64,000 bases of DNA from Nonlabens agnitus (GCF_002994045.1 NZ_MQUC01000003.1:472501-536500), one strand, 5' to 3'; positions 29,728-37,158 are shown, counted from the stretch's first letter. Numbers and translations: made by a program. Notes: generated from the sequence alone by a model not told the origin.

Positions 29728-31863
29728 ATGCTACCTTTACGCTTTAGATCCACAACCGTGCCCATTAATTTTTTAAATACACCTATTGATTACCTAAGCG
29801 GCGTAGGCCAGGCGCGTGCAGATCTATTGCGCAAGGAATTGGGTATTGAGACCTATGGTGATTTGGCAAATTTCTTTCCCAATCGGTATGTGGATCGCAC
29901 ACAGTTCTACAAGATCAATCAATTGGTGCCCGACACGGCCCAAGTACAGATTCTGGGTAAAGTGGTTTCTATTGCCACGGCTGGAGCTGGCAAAGCGACC
30001 AGACTGGTGGCCACCTTTGCAGATGATACGGGTCGCATGGAACTGGTCTGGTTCAAGGGACAGAAATATTTTAGGGAAAATCTCAAGATCAATGAGGTAT
30101 ATGTGGTGTATGGCAAGGTCTCCAGATACGGCGCGATGTATAGCATGGCACATCCTGATATGGAGCTGGCCAAGAAATACAAATCCAGACAGCAAGCAGC
30201 GATGTCGCCCATTTACCCATCTACCGAAACACTCACCAAAAGACAGCTGACCAACAAATATTTTATTGGTTTGATGCGCAAACTGTTTTCTGAAATTAAA
30301 ACAGCCTTTGTTGAAACGCTACCAGATGATGTGATGCGGGAACAGCAGCTCATCACCAAGAACGCTGCAATGCAGGAAATCCATTTCCCGTCCAGCGCTG
30401 CAGGTTTGCAGGCTGCTTTAAAGCGATTGAAGTTTGAGGAGCTTTTTTTTATACAGTTAGAGTTATTGCTGCAAAACCGAATCAGAAAAACGCAGATCAA
30501 AAGCTTTGCCTTTGAAAAAGTAGGCGACCATTTTAATAATTTTTATCAATACAATCTACCGTTTGAATTGACCGGTGCACAAAAACGGGTCGTTAGAGAA
30601 ATACGGGCCGACATGGCGACCGGTGCACACATGAACCGATTATTACAAGGAGATGTAGGTTCTGGTAAAACCATCGTCGCGGTGCTTACTTGTTTATTGG
30701 CTATTGACAACGGCTTTCAAGCCTGTATCATGGCACCTACTGAAATCCTGGCGCAACAGCACATGGCTGGAGTGTCAGAGTTGCTGGCGCCTACAGGTTT
30801 AAAGGTGGCTTTGCTTACAGGATCTGTCAAGACCAAAGCGCGCCGCGTTATTCACGAGGCTCTGGAAGATGGCAGTCTTGATATTCTTATTGGTACTCAT
30901 GCGCTTATTGAACCTAAGGTCAAATTTCAAAACCTGGGCGTTGCCATTGTCGATGAGCAACACCGTTTTGGGGTCGCTCAAAGAGCCAAGTTGTGGAAGA
31001 AGAACAAGCTGCCACCACATGTACTGGTGATGACGGCCACGCCTATACCACGAACGCTGGCCATGAGTCTTTACGGCGATCTGGATATATCTGTGATTGA
31101 TGAGTTGCCACCAGGCCGTAAAGAAATCAAGACCGTGCACCGGTATGATAAGAATAGATTGGCAGTATTCAAATTCATTAGAGATGAGATCAAAAAAGGC
31201 CGACAGATCTATATTGTATATCCGCTGATTCAAGAGTCAGAAACGCTGGATTACAAAGACTTAATGGATGGCTATGAAAGTATCGTTAGGGAATTCCCAT
31301 TGCCAGACTATCAAGTGAGCATCGTTCATGGTCAAATGAAGCCTGAAGATAAGGATCATGAAATGCAGCGGTTTGTAGAAGGCAAGACCCAAATTATGGT
31401 TGCTACCACAGTCATCGAGGTAGGCGTAAATGTGCCTAATGCGAGTGTGATGATCATTGAGAGTGCAGAGCGTTTTGGCCTGTCACAATTGCATCAGTTG
31501 CGTGGTAGGGTAGGACGTGGTGCAGACCAGAGTTACTGTATACTCATGACCAGCCATAAACTAAGTAGCGAGGCCAAAACCAGACTTCAAACCATGGTAG
31601 AAACCACTGACGGTTTTAAGATCGCTGAGGTCGATCTCAAGCTGCGCGGTCCTGGCGATATCATGGGAACCCGACAAAGTGGTGTGATGGAGCTGCGCAT
31701 TGCAGATATTGTCAAGGATAATGAGCTTCTTGCCGTGGCTAGAAATGCTGCGATGAATTTTCTACAGGAAGATCCATCCATTGGCCTAGAGAAAAATATC
31801 AACGTACGACGCGTGATGAATTTTCTCCAAAACAAAAAGGGCTTATGGAAGTATATAAGTTGA
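29728..31863 (+). CDS. recG: ATP-dependent DNA helicase RecG
   Basis: Reverses stalled replication forks and branch-migrates Holliday junctions. 711 residues: an N-terminal wedge/OB domain (to about 260), then helicase domains with Walker A LLQGDVGSGKTIVAV, DEQHRFGVAQRAKL (DEQH box), MTATPIPRTLAM, STVIEVGVNVPNASVM and QLRGRVGRG. The first ATG at 29728 gives a leader MLPLRFRSTTVPIN; family members usually start nearer FLNTPIDYLSGVG, so GTG at 29758 is an alternative, and TACCTTTA overlapping 29728 looks like a degenerate -7 element. Confidence 0.95.
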   Translation: MLPLRFRSTTVPINFLNTPIDYLSGVGQARADLLRKELGIETYGDLANFFPNRYVDRTQFYKINQLVPDTAQVQILGKVVSIATAGAGKATRLVATFADDTGRMELVWFKGQKYFRENLKINEVYVVYGKVSRYGAMYSMAHPDMELAKKYKSRQQAAMSPIYPSTETLTKRQLTNKYFIGLMRKLFSEIKTAFVETLPDDVMREQQLITKNAAMQEIHFPSSAAGLQAALKRLKFEELFFIQLELLLQNRIRKTQIKSFAFEKVGDHFNNFYQYNLPFELTGAQKRVVREIRADMATGAHMNRLLQGDVGSGKTIVAVLTCLLAIDNGFQACIMAPTEILAQQHMAGVSELLAPTGLKVALLTGSVKTKARRVIHEALEDGSLDILIGTHALIEPKVKFQNLGVAIVDEQHRFGVAQRAKLWKKNKLPPHVLVMTATPIPRTLAMSLYGDLDISVIDELPPGRKEIKTVHRYDKNRLAVFKFIRDEIKKGRQIYIVYPLIQESETLDYKDLMDGYESIVREFPLPDYQVSIVHGQMKPEDKDHEMQRFVEGKTQIMVATTVIEVGVNVPNASVMIIESAERFGLSQLHQLRGRVGRGADQSYCILMTSHKLSSEAKTRLQTMVETTDGFKIAEVDLKLRGPGDIMGTRQSGVMELRIADIVKDNELLAVARNAAMNFLQEDPSIGLEKNINVRRVMNFLQNKKGLWKYIS

Positions 31864-31869
31864 TTATCC

Positions 31870-31970
31870 TGTCATGCTGAACTTGTTTCAGCATCTTTTT
31901 CGAGCGTGTCATGCTGAATTTGTTTCAGTATCGCCTTCAAATGTGTCATGCTGAATTTATTTCAGCATAA
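31870..31970. repeat. Three hairpin repeats of the 27-nt family upstream of the GIY-YIG gene
   Basis: Copies at 31870-31896, 31907-31933 and 31944-31970, all in the same (minus) orientation and about 37 bases apart. Each has a 7-bp stem (TGCTGAA/TTCAGCA or a near variant) and a 5-base loop. Confidence 0.92.
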
Positions 31971-32013
31971 GTACGAAATAGAATTTTAGCCCACAAAATA
32001 TTATTTTAAATGC

Positions 32014-32319
32014 ATGGCAAAACGATGGTTTCATAATTACACCGTGTACATTTTGACCAATAAAAAGAATGGTGTTCTATACATAGGAATAACTGGTGGC
32101 CTAGAAGATAGATTGCGAAGACATCGATTAGGTGAAGGATCTTACTTTACCAAGAAATATAAAGCACATAGATTGGTTTACTTTGAAGAGTTTCAGCTCG
32201 TGCATGATGCCATTGCGAGAGAAAAGCAGTTAAAAAACTGGCACCGACAGTGGAAAATTAATCTCATAGAATCCGAAAATCCTGATTGGAATGATCTCGC
32301 CGAGAATTGGAAATTATAG
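32014..32319 (+). CDS. Small GIY-YIG nuclease (URI type), embedded in hairpin repeats
   Basis: 101 residues, a stand-alone GIY-YIG domain. YTVYILTNKKNGVLYIGIT carries the VYI and YIG strands with the catalytic tyrosines, DRLRRHR the catalytic arginine, and AIAREKQLKNWHR the metal-binding glutamate region; the C-terminus NPDWNDLAENW is typical for the family. All catalytic elements look intact. It stands alone, flanked on both sides by many copies of one palindromic repeat family, which suggests a functional link with the repeats (inference). No promoter element of the -7 type was seen; the repeats occupy the upstream region. Confidence 0.92.
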   Translation: MAKRWFHNYTVYILTNKKNGVLYIGITGGLEDRLRRHRLGEGSYFTKKYKAHRLVYFEEFQLVHDAIAREKQLKNWHRQWKINLIESENPDWNDLAENWKL

Positions 32320-32387
32320 CGAGGTTTTATCTTTTTTCTATCTTTTTCAAAGTCATGCTGATCTTGTTTAAGCATCGTTTTTAAAAG

Positions 32388-32509
32388 TGTCATGCTGAAT
32401 TTATTTCAGCATCTGATGGTGCGGAGGTTCTGGTGTTTGTTTGGAGTCGGATTTTGATAAAAGCAATTTGCAAGAAGTATCAAGACCCTGAAACGAGTTC
32501 AGGGTGAAA
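32388..32509. repeat. REPIN-like inverted doublet, unit 1
   Basis: Minus-orientation hairpin at 32388-32414, linker of about 68 bases, plus-orientation hairpin at 32483-32509. The whole unit, linker included, is nearly identical to unit 3. Confidence 0.9.
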
Positions 32510-32566
32510 GGTTTGAATGGAATAAACAAGACCCTGGAACGAGTTCAGGGTGACAGATGTTTGGTC

Positions 32567-32687
32567 TGTCATGCTGAATTTATTTCAGCATCTGATGGAG
32601 GGAAGTTTTGTTGTTTGTCTGGAGTCGGATTTTATTTTAATCATTTTACACGAGATAACGAGACCCTGAAACGAGTTCAGGGTGACA
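32567..32687. repeat. REPIN-like inverted doublet, unit 2
   Basis: Same order and length as unit 1 with a diverged linker that still shares the GGAGTCGGATTTT block. Confidence 0.88.
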
Positions 32688-32896
32688 GGAACACAAGAAA
32701 TATCAAGACCCTGAAATGAATTCAGGGTGACAAGTAAGGACAAGAATGAACAAGACCCTGAAACGAGTTCAGGGTGACAAGAAAGTCAAGAATTAACAAG
32801 ACCCTGAAACGAGTTCAGGGTGACAATGGTCTGTTCTGTGATGCTGAATTTATTTCAGTAGCTGGTCATGATGTTGGAAATGAAGAATGGTTGTGA

Positions 32897-32912
32897 CGCT
32901 TTCGCGAAAGCG
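32897..32912. repeat. Palindrome copy 10, intergenic near rluF stop
   Basis: Perfect core, 14 bases downstream of the rluF stop (minus-strand gene). Confidence 0.95.
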
Positions 32913-32926
32913 AAATGACCTAAGCA

Positions 32927-33679
32927 TTAATCCATATCATCGTCTGCAGTGGGAACGTAGGTTTTGTCGCTGTCTGCGGTGAGGCGTCTTATTTCTGCCA
33001 TTTCAGAATTGGTAAGCTCGCGGTAGTGTCCCACTGGAATGTCGAGCGGTACGTTCATGATGCGAACGCGTTTCAATTTTGTGACCCGATAGTCCAGAAA
33101 CTCGCACATGCGACGTATTTGACGGTTCAAGCCTTGGGTAAGGACAATGCGGAAGGTTTTCCTGCCTATTTGCTCGACCTCACAATCGCGAGTAACGGTG
33201 TCCAGAATAGGAATACCGCTGGACATGCGCTCAATGAATCGCGGGTTGATGCTATGGTCCACGGTGACGATATATTCTTTCTCGTGATTGTTGCGCGCGC
33301 GTAGGATCTTGTTGACGATGTCGCCATCGTTAGTAAGAAAGATCAAGCCTTCGCTAGGTTTGTCAAGCCTACCGATGGGAAATATGCGCGTAGGATAGTT
33401 GATGAAGTCGATGATGTTGTCCTTTTCCACGCGTGTATCTGTGGTACAGACGATACCAACAGGTTTGTTGAATGCCAGGTAGACGGGTTTTTCTTTCTTC
33501 TTGGAAATAAGTTTGCCGTCCACGGCGACGATATCGTTCTCCATGACTTTAGTTCCCATTTCTGGTACGCTGCCATTGATTGTGACGCGTTCCTGCTCGA
33601 TGAGTTTATCTGCAGCGCGGCGTGAACAGTAGCCTTGCTCACTTAAAAATTTGTTGATTCTGATCCCTGTTTCTGACAT
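32927..33679 (-). CDS. rluF: 23S rRNA pseudouridine synthase RluF-type
   Basis: 250 residues. An N-terminal S4 RNA-binding domain (INKFLSEQGYCSRRAADKLI, about 7-65) is followed by the RsuA/RluB/E/F catalytic domain with the catalytic aspartate in FPIGRLDKPSEGL (about residue 102) and the C-terminal LTQGLNRQIRRMCEFLDYRV motif. Isomerises uridine in 23S rRNA (U2604 in E. coli RluF). The long identity in the S4 part favours RluF over RluB. A -7 element ends only a few bases before the ATG. The gene sits as an island inside the hairpin-repeat array. Confidence 0.92.
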   Translation of the reverse strand: MSETGIRINKFLSEQGYCSRRAADKLIEQERVTINGSVPEMGTKVMENDIVAVDGKLISKKKEKPVYLAFNKPVGIVCTTDTRVEKDNIIDFINYPTRIFPIGRLDKPSEGLIFLTNDGDIVNKILRARNNHEKEYIVTVDHSINPRFIERMSSGIPILDTVTRDCEVEQIGRKTFRIVLTQGLNRQIRRMCEFLDYRVTKLKRVRIMNVPLDIPVGHYRELTNSEMAEIRRLTADSDKTYVPTADDDMD

Positions 33680-33683
33680 GTGA

Positions 33684-33691
33684 CAAAGGTA
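33684..33691 (-). promoter_or_regulatory. -7 promoter element TACCTTTG for rluF
   Basis: Minus-strand TACCTTTG ends 4 bases before the ATG at 33679, implying a leaderless transcript. Confidence 0.5.
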
Positions 33692-33813
33692 AGAAGATCA
33701 CGGATGATGTGGATTGTGTATGTGTTCTAGACAAGCTAACTTTTTTCTGCGTGATTTGTTTGGCAAGTTTTTAAATGATGTCCTGCTGAACGTGTTTCAG
33801 CAGCTATGTGTAA

Positions 33814-33935
33814 TGTCATGCTGAATTTATTTCAGCATCTGATGGTGCGGAGGTTCTGATGTTTGTCTGGAGTCGGATTTTGATAAAAGCATTTTGCAAG
33901 AAGTATCAAGACCCTGAAACGAGTTCAGGGTGACA
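33814..33935. repeat. REPIN-like inverted doublet, unit 3
   Basis: Same length as unit 1 (hairpin, 68-base linker, hairpin) with only a handful of differences over about 120 bases, 1.4 kb away and on the other side of rluF. Confidence 0.92.
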
Positions 33936-34019
33936 GGAACACAAGACATGTTAAGACCCTGAAATGAAATCAGGGTGACAGGAATATGCGAGATCCTGAA
34001 GGGATTTTAGAATGAACAC

Positions 34020-34055
34020 AAAAAACCGGCGTGATGCACATATATCACGCCGGTT
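34020..34055 (-). terminator. Rho-independent terminator of ssb
   Basis: Perfect 12-bp stem AACCGGCGTGAT/ATCACGCCGGTT around an 8-base loop, followed on the minus strand by six T. Lies 20 bases after the ssb stop. Confidence 0.9.
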
Positions 34056-34075
34056 CTTATGGGTTTTTGGAAGTT

Positions 34076-34414
34076 TTATGCCTTGCCGCCTAGCATCAGG
34101 AGCTCGCTGCAGACGACTTCAGTCGTGTAGCGGTTATTCCCATCTTTATCTTCCCATTTGCGAGTGGTCAACTTTCCTTCTATGCCTATTTGATTGCCTT
34201 TGGTGATGTATTTCTCGACGATCTCGGCCGTTTTGTTCCAGGCCACAATGTTGTGCCATTGAGTATCGCTCACGGTCTCGCCTTGTTTGTTTTTATACCT
34301 ATCTGTAGTGGCGATAGAGAACTTGGCAATTTTCTTACCGTCTGTAAGGTTGATGATTTCTGGGTCTGCGCCTAGGTTACCGATCAATTGTACTTTGTTG
34401 TTTAAACTGCTCAT
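34076..34414 (-). CDS. ssb: Single-stranded DNA-binding protein, short form
   Basis: 112 residues from ATG 34414 (MSSLNNKVQLIGNLGADPEI). The single OB fold is complete: FSIATTDRYKNKQGE, DTQWHNIVAWNKTAEIVEKYITKGNQIGIEGKLTTRKWEDKDG and the final EVVCSELLMLGGKA. The usual disordered linker and acidic tail (DDDIPF-like) that recruit repair proteins are missing, so this is probably a second, accessory SSB. The longer upstream frame (MHRHQISDG) crosses the promoter area and is not believed. A weak -7-like CATATTTG (minus, 34475-34482) and a strong terminator frame it as a single-gene unit. Confidence 0.93.
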   Translation of the reverse strand: MSSLNNKVQLIGNLGADPEIINLTDGKKIAKFSIATTDRYKNKQGETVSDTQWHNIVAWNKTAEIVEKYITKGNQIGIEGKLTTRKWEDKDGNNRYTTEVVCSELLMLGGKA

Positions 34415-34665
34415 AATAATTAGTTTGTATGGATTAAAAATTTGTTTGTTGCCATCGCTGATTTGATGACGGTGCAAATATGTGACGACTTCCTAATTCA
34501 TAAATTATTTTAATCGGTTACTTTCGTTTATTATCGTTTGTAAACGGATAAATGCGATAAGTCACTTGGTAACAAATGGATTCAAGTATTTAACAGGATT
34601 TGGGTGGTTGGGCTGTTTTAAGAATTGAATTAAAGTTGTAGTTTGATGGTTGTATATAACGGCTA
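34415..34665. other. Intergenic region, ssb to cassette-like gene
   Basis: About 250 AT-rich bases. They hold the weak ssb promoter and, at the right end, the sequence TATATAACGGCTA just before the inverted bracket. No ORF. Confidence 0.55.
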
Positions 34666-34673
34666 GTTGCCCA
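34666..34673. repeat. Left bracket GTTGCCCA of cassette-like gene 1
   Basis: Perfect inverted match to TGGGCAAC at 35253-35260, on either side of a single AT-rich gene. Confidence 0.7.
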
Positions 34674-34678
34674 CAATA

Positions 34679-35245
34679 TTGAAAATCGTGCTAAATTTTA
34701 AATTCAGTCTTTTGATTATAGTTGGTATTCTGTTTACTAATTGTACATCGGACAAGAAATCTGAGCAATATAAATCAGACTTACAACTAACTGAAAACTT
34801 ATTCAATTTCACTACCAAAATGACTACCAAGGATACAATTAAAATCTTCGTTAATTTAGATATGGAATGGTGGATGAGGCACGACGAATTGATGATAACT
34901 AAAAATAACGACGAAATTCATCTTCGAACAATTATCAGAGAAGACACAACCCTGTTAGAACCGCTTGAATATGGATGGCGAATAAATAATCTCGGGACAA
35001 TTACAATCAGGAACGAAAACAATGAATTTGAAAAACACTTTGCTCTAAAATCGGAACGTATTAAAGCGGAATTCAGTAAATCTTTGATTTATGAGATAAT
35101 AACATCCAATGATACGTTGAAATATCACACAAAAAGTTTAGGAGACAAAGGTCGAGAAGTAAACGCTTATTTGAAATTTATGAATAGTTATTATCCAAAT
35201 GAAAAGGATTTTAGACCGTTCGAAGAAAGTCAGCTGAATGAATAA
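34679..35245 (+). CDS. AT-rich putative lipoprotein, cassette-like
   Basis: 188 residues if read from TTG 34679; an earlier TTG at 34667 lies inside the left bracket. MKIVLNFKFSLLIIVGILFTNC is a lipoprotein signal with a lipobox-like FTNC. The rest (DTIKIFVNLDMEWWMRHDELM, IHLRTIIREDTTLLEPLEYGW) is not recognised. The codons are clearly more AT-rich than in neighbouring genes, and no ATG is available, both of which suggest acquisition. Flanked by the GTTGCCCA/TGGGCAAC pair and followed by an IS110 element. Confidence 0.65.
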   Translation: MKIVLNFKFSLLIIVGILFTNCTSDKKSEQYKSDLQLTENLFNFTTKMTTKDTIKIFVNLDMEWWMRHDELMITKNNDEIHLRTIIREDTTLLEPLEYGWRINNLGTITIRNENNEFEKHFALKSERIKAEFSKSLIYEIITSNDTLKYHTKSLGDKGREVNAYLKFMNSYYPNEKDFRPFEESQLNE

Positions 35246-35252
35246 AATACTA

Positions 35253-35260
35253 TGGGCAAC
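35253..35260. repeat. Right bracket TGGGCAAC of cassette-like gene 1
   Basis: Reverse complement of the left bracket, 8 bases after the stop codon. Confidence 0.7.
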
Positions 35261-35372
35261 AAAGAACTGAGGTAAAAAACAAGCTATTTCCTAATTTAAA
35301 TTAGCCCATAAGTTTCCCTTCCAAAGATTTGATGACCCTTTGGATATGTATTTCTCTCTAAAGTGAGACCTT

Positions 35373-36338
35373 TTAGGCTACTCGACTCACGTATGCCGGA
35401 TCGAAAGGCAGGCCACTCTTACCTATCGCAAAGGCCTGTCTGAGCAGTTTGTTCCCAACAGCTATCAAAGCCAGTTTCTTGCTCTTGCCCTTTGCCGTGA
35501 TGCGCTCATACATTGCCTTGCATCCTGGATTGTGCTTACAGGCGTTAAAGGCGCACATGAACATCAAATTGCGCAGCCTCCTGTTGCCCATCTTGCTGAT
35601 CCTGCTGCGACCTCTCACGCTACTGCCCGATTCACGTATCACCGGACTCATCCCGGCATAGCTGATGAGCTGTGAGGCCGTTTGAAAACGGGAAAAGCCA
35701 TCGGTCAGTGCCAAAAGATAGATAGCCGTGCGGTCTCCTATTCCAGGGATGCTGCACAGATGGGCCTTTTGATTGCCGTAGAGCATCTTGACCAGATCTG
35801 CCAATTCGTTTTCCAGCACTTGTATCTGTTGATCCATATGCGTAATGCTGCACTGTAGGCTCTTGACCAATACCTCGGATGGCTCACCAAGGGTCTTCTC
35901 ACCGTGTAGCTTATTCTTCAGCATCGTACGCTGCTTCAGGTACACCTCCAGCATACTACAGGTCTGAAGCATTGCTTTGGATTCCACACTCTTATTCTGA
36001 TAAATGGCGACCTTTTCCTGTAGGCCATAGCTGCGTATCATCTCTGCATCGCTCTTGTCCGTCTTTACACGCTTCAATCTCATCTGGATAAAACGCTTTA
36101 CCGACAGAGGATTGAGAAGGGATGACGGTACTCCAAAACCATTCAGGAACTCAAGTAACAAAACGTGGTAATATCCCGTTGCCTCCATGACCACCAGGTC
36201 CGTATCGTACAGACCCTCCAGAAACCTATGGAACCCATCATCGTTGTTACTGAAACGTTCATGTCCATAACGCTCACTAAAGACATCAAAGTGGTCCTTG
36301 CTGATGTCTACTCCAAAGACTTCTGTATATTTATCCAT
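35373..36338 (-). CDS. IS110-family transposase (DEDD-Ser recombinase)
   Basis: 321 residues, apparently intact. The N-terminal RuvC-like DEDD domain has GVDISKDHFDVF (first Asp), LVVMEATGYYH (Glu) and RVKTDKSDAEMIRSY (two Asp). A middle coiled coil (about 125-185) leads to the C-terminal Tnp domain with SIPGIGDRTAIYLLA and SYAGMSPVIRESGSSVRGRSRISKMGNRRLR, which carries the nucleophile serine region. Such enzymes are guided by a bridge RNA from the element's own non-coding end. Starts with ATG 36338. Confidence 0.95.
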   Translation of the reverse strand: MDKYTEVFGVDISKDHFDVFSERYGHERFSNNDDGFHRFLEGLYDTDLVVMEATGYYHVLLLEFLNGFGVPSSLLNPLSVKRFIQMRLKRVKTDKSDAEMIRSYGLQEKVAIYQNKSVESKAMLQTCSMLEVYLKQRTMLKNKLHGEKTLGEPSEVLVKSLQCSITHMDQQIQVLENELADLVKMLYGNQKAHLCSIPGIGDRTAIYLLALTDGFSRFQTASQLISYAGMSPVIRESGSSVRGRSRISKMGNRRLRNLMFMCAFNACKHNPGCKAMYERITAKGKSKKLALIAVGNKLLRQAFAIGKSGLPFDPAYVSRVA

Positions 36339-36344
36339 AATAAA

Positions 36345-36505
36345 TAGTTTTATGAAAGGACGATTCTACAGACATTACAACAACTTAAAAACGAGATCTC
36401 AAGTCTCATAGAACTGAACGTAGTACTGTAGAAAAAGGGAAGTGGTAATCAATGTTGACGAAGTCCAATGCTTCAATGTATATCTGTACCTTAACCTTCC
36501 CTTTT
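36345..36505 (-). ncRNA. Candidate bridge RNA of the IS110 element
   Basis: Non-coding region immediately upstream of the transposase start, the place of the bridge RNA in IS110-group elements. The minus-strand RNA would begin with a perfect 10-bp stem (36496-36505 with 36433-36442) enclosing about 53 bases, with inner pairs GGTA/TACC and a GAAG/CTTC hairpin with a 7-base loop (36460-36474). This stem with internal loop resembles the target- or donor-binding loops. The region 36345-36430 would hold the second loop; I could not resolve it. Confidence 0.55.
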
Positions 36506-36598
36506 GTTCTTTCTGTTTGATTTTAAAAATAAAGAGAATACAAGATTAAGATGTATATAGCTCATAGCTAATCAGTTGCTTAATCGTAATCACCGCGA

Positions 36599-36683
36599 AT
36601 TCGACTACGTCCGAATCCACTCTGAATTGCTAACGTCAGTACCAATCCAAAATTAACGCATATTAACCCGTAACTGACGGTTA
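36599..36683. repeat. attC-like structured segment before cassette-like gene 2
   Basis: Hairpin ATTCG-8-CGAAT (36599-36616), then an imperfect inverted pair TAACGTCAGT (36631-36640) and ACTGACGGTTA (36673-36683), which pair fully if one G bulges out. Bulged bases are a hallmark of attC sites, but the core sites do not match the RYYYAAC/GTTRRRY consensus exactly. Confidence 0.45.
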
Positions 36684-36692
36684 TACGAGACC

Positions 36693-36702
36693 GTTGTGCA
36701 AC
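36693..36702. repeat. Left bracket GTTGTGCAAC of cassette-like gene 2
   Basis: Perfect reverse complement of GTTGCACAAC at 37149-37158, 9 bases before the ATG. Confidence 0.75.
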
Positions 36703-36711
36703 ATTTGAAAA

Positions 36712-37143
36712 ATGACCCGAAACGAATTCAAAAAACATATAGAAAAGACTCTTTCAGAACTAAAACTTTATGCTGAATTATATTCGGGAAAAGAATTGCC
36801 AAACGACTTTGAGTTTGAATGGCATTTCGCTGAAAGAATAAAAGCAACTGGAAAAGATAATGTGACTGAATTGATTGCGAAAAAAGTTTATTTCGACAAA
36901 AACAAAATTTATCCTTGTGTTGACTTAATCGTCGAAAAAGTAACGGACGAAAATCGGATTTTAATAAGTGGACGAATGGCTGGTTATGAACCGAGAGAAT
37001 TTGGAAAAGGTTGGAGTAATCGACCTGGACCTTTTATTTATGTAATTGGAAGCGGAATATCGACTGCAAAAGTGAATTGTAATTCCAAAGAATTTAAAAA
37101 TATGCTTTATGAAAAAGGATTACTGCATTATAATACTGAATAA
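36712..37143 (+). CDS. Unknown AT-rich single gene, cassette-like
   Basis: 143 residues, no signal peptide or membrane segment. MTRNEFKKHIEKTLSELKLYAELYSGKELPNDFEFEWHF is followed by beta-rich segments (NVTELIAKKVYF, ISGRMAGYEPREFGKGWSNRPGPFIYVIGSGI). I do not recognise the family. Base composition is more AT-rich than the surrounding core genes. It is tightly bracketed by a perfect 10-bp inverted pair: 9 bases from the left bracket to the ATG, 5 bases from the stop to the right bracket. Confidence 0.7.
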   Translation: MTRNEFKKHIEKTLSELKLYAELYSGKELPNDFEFEWHFAERIKATGKDNVTELIAKKVYFDKNKIYPCVDLIVEKVTDENRILISGRMAGYEPREFGKGWSNRPGPFIYVIGSGISTAKVNCNSKEFKNMLYEKGLLHYNTE

Positions 37144-37148
37144 AAAAC

Positions 37149-37158
37149 GTTGCACAAC
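37149..37158. repeat. Right bracket GTTGCACAAC of cassette-like gene 2
   Basis: Perfect reverse complement of the left bracket, starting 5 bases after the stop. Confidence 0.75.

Larger units (their letters stand above)
32320..32926. other. Repeat-filled intergenic region, GIY-YIG to rluF
   Basis: About 607 bases with no real gene. It holds four minus-orientation copies (32351, 32388, 32567, 32837) and six plus-orientation copies (32483, 32529, 32661, 32706, 32753, 32799) of the 27-nt hairpin family, and one copy of the 20-bp palindrome. Confidence 0.9.
33680..34019. other. Repeat-filled intergenic region, rluF to ssb terminator
   Basis: Holds minus-orientation hairpins at about 33780-33805 (variant stem CTGCTGAA) and 33814-33840, plus-orientation hairpins at 33909-33935 and 33954-33980, and a decayed one at about 33991-34015. 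No gene. Confidence 0.88.
35373..36505 (-). mobile_element. IS110-family insertion sequence (boundaries not resolved)
   Basis: Contains a full IS110-type transposase and a structured non-coding region upstream of it. IS110 elements lack long terminal inverted repeats, so the ends cannot be fixed from one copy; the true element probably reaches some tens of bases beyond the given range on both sides. A small hairpin (CCAAAG/CTTTGG, 35321-35343) lies just past the transposase stop. It seems to have split the tail of the cassette-like gene 1. Confidence 0.85.

Noticed and set aside
32504..32719. ORF of 71 residues between GIY-YIG and rluF
   Set aside because: It is made entirely of hairpin repeats read through (TLERVQGDR, CHAEFISAS type peptides) and has no start signal; it is a by-product of the repeats.
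32481..32825. CRISPR-like array
   Set aside because: The repeats are about 27-29 bp at near-regular distance in part of the region, but the spacers are only about 18-20 bp and resemble each other, copies occur in both orientations, and there are no cas genes.
34415..34477. Longer N-terminus of SSB (MHRHQISDG...)
   Set aside because: It adds 21 residues not found in SSBs and runs into the promoter region; MSSLNNKV at 34414 is the normal start.
36631..36702. Canonical integron attC site
   Set aside because: The bulged inverted pair is suggestive but the core sites do not follow RYYYAAC/GTTRRRY and no integron integrase is in the window; kept only as cassette-like.
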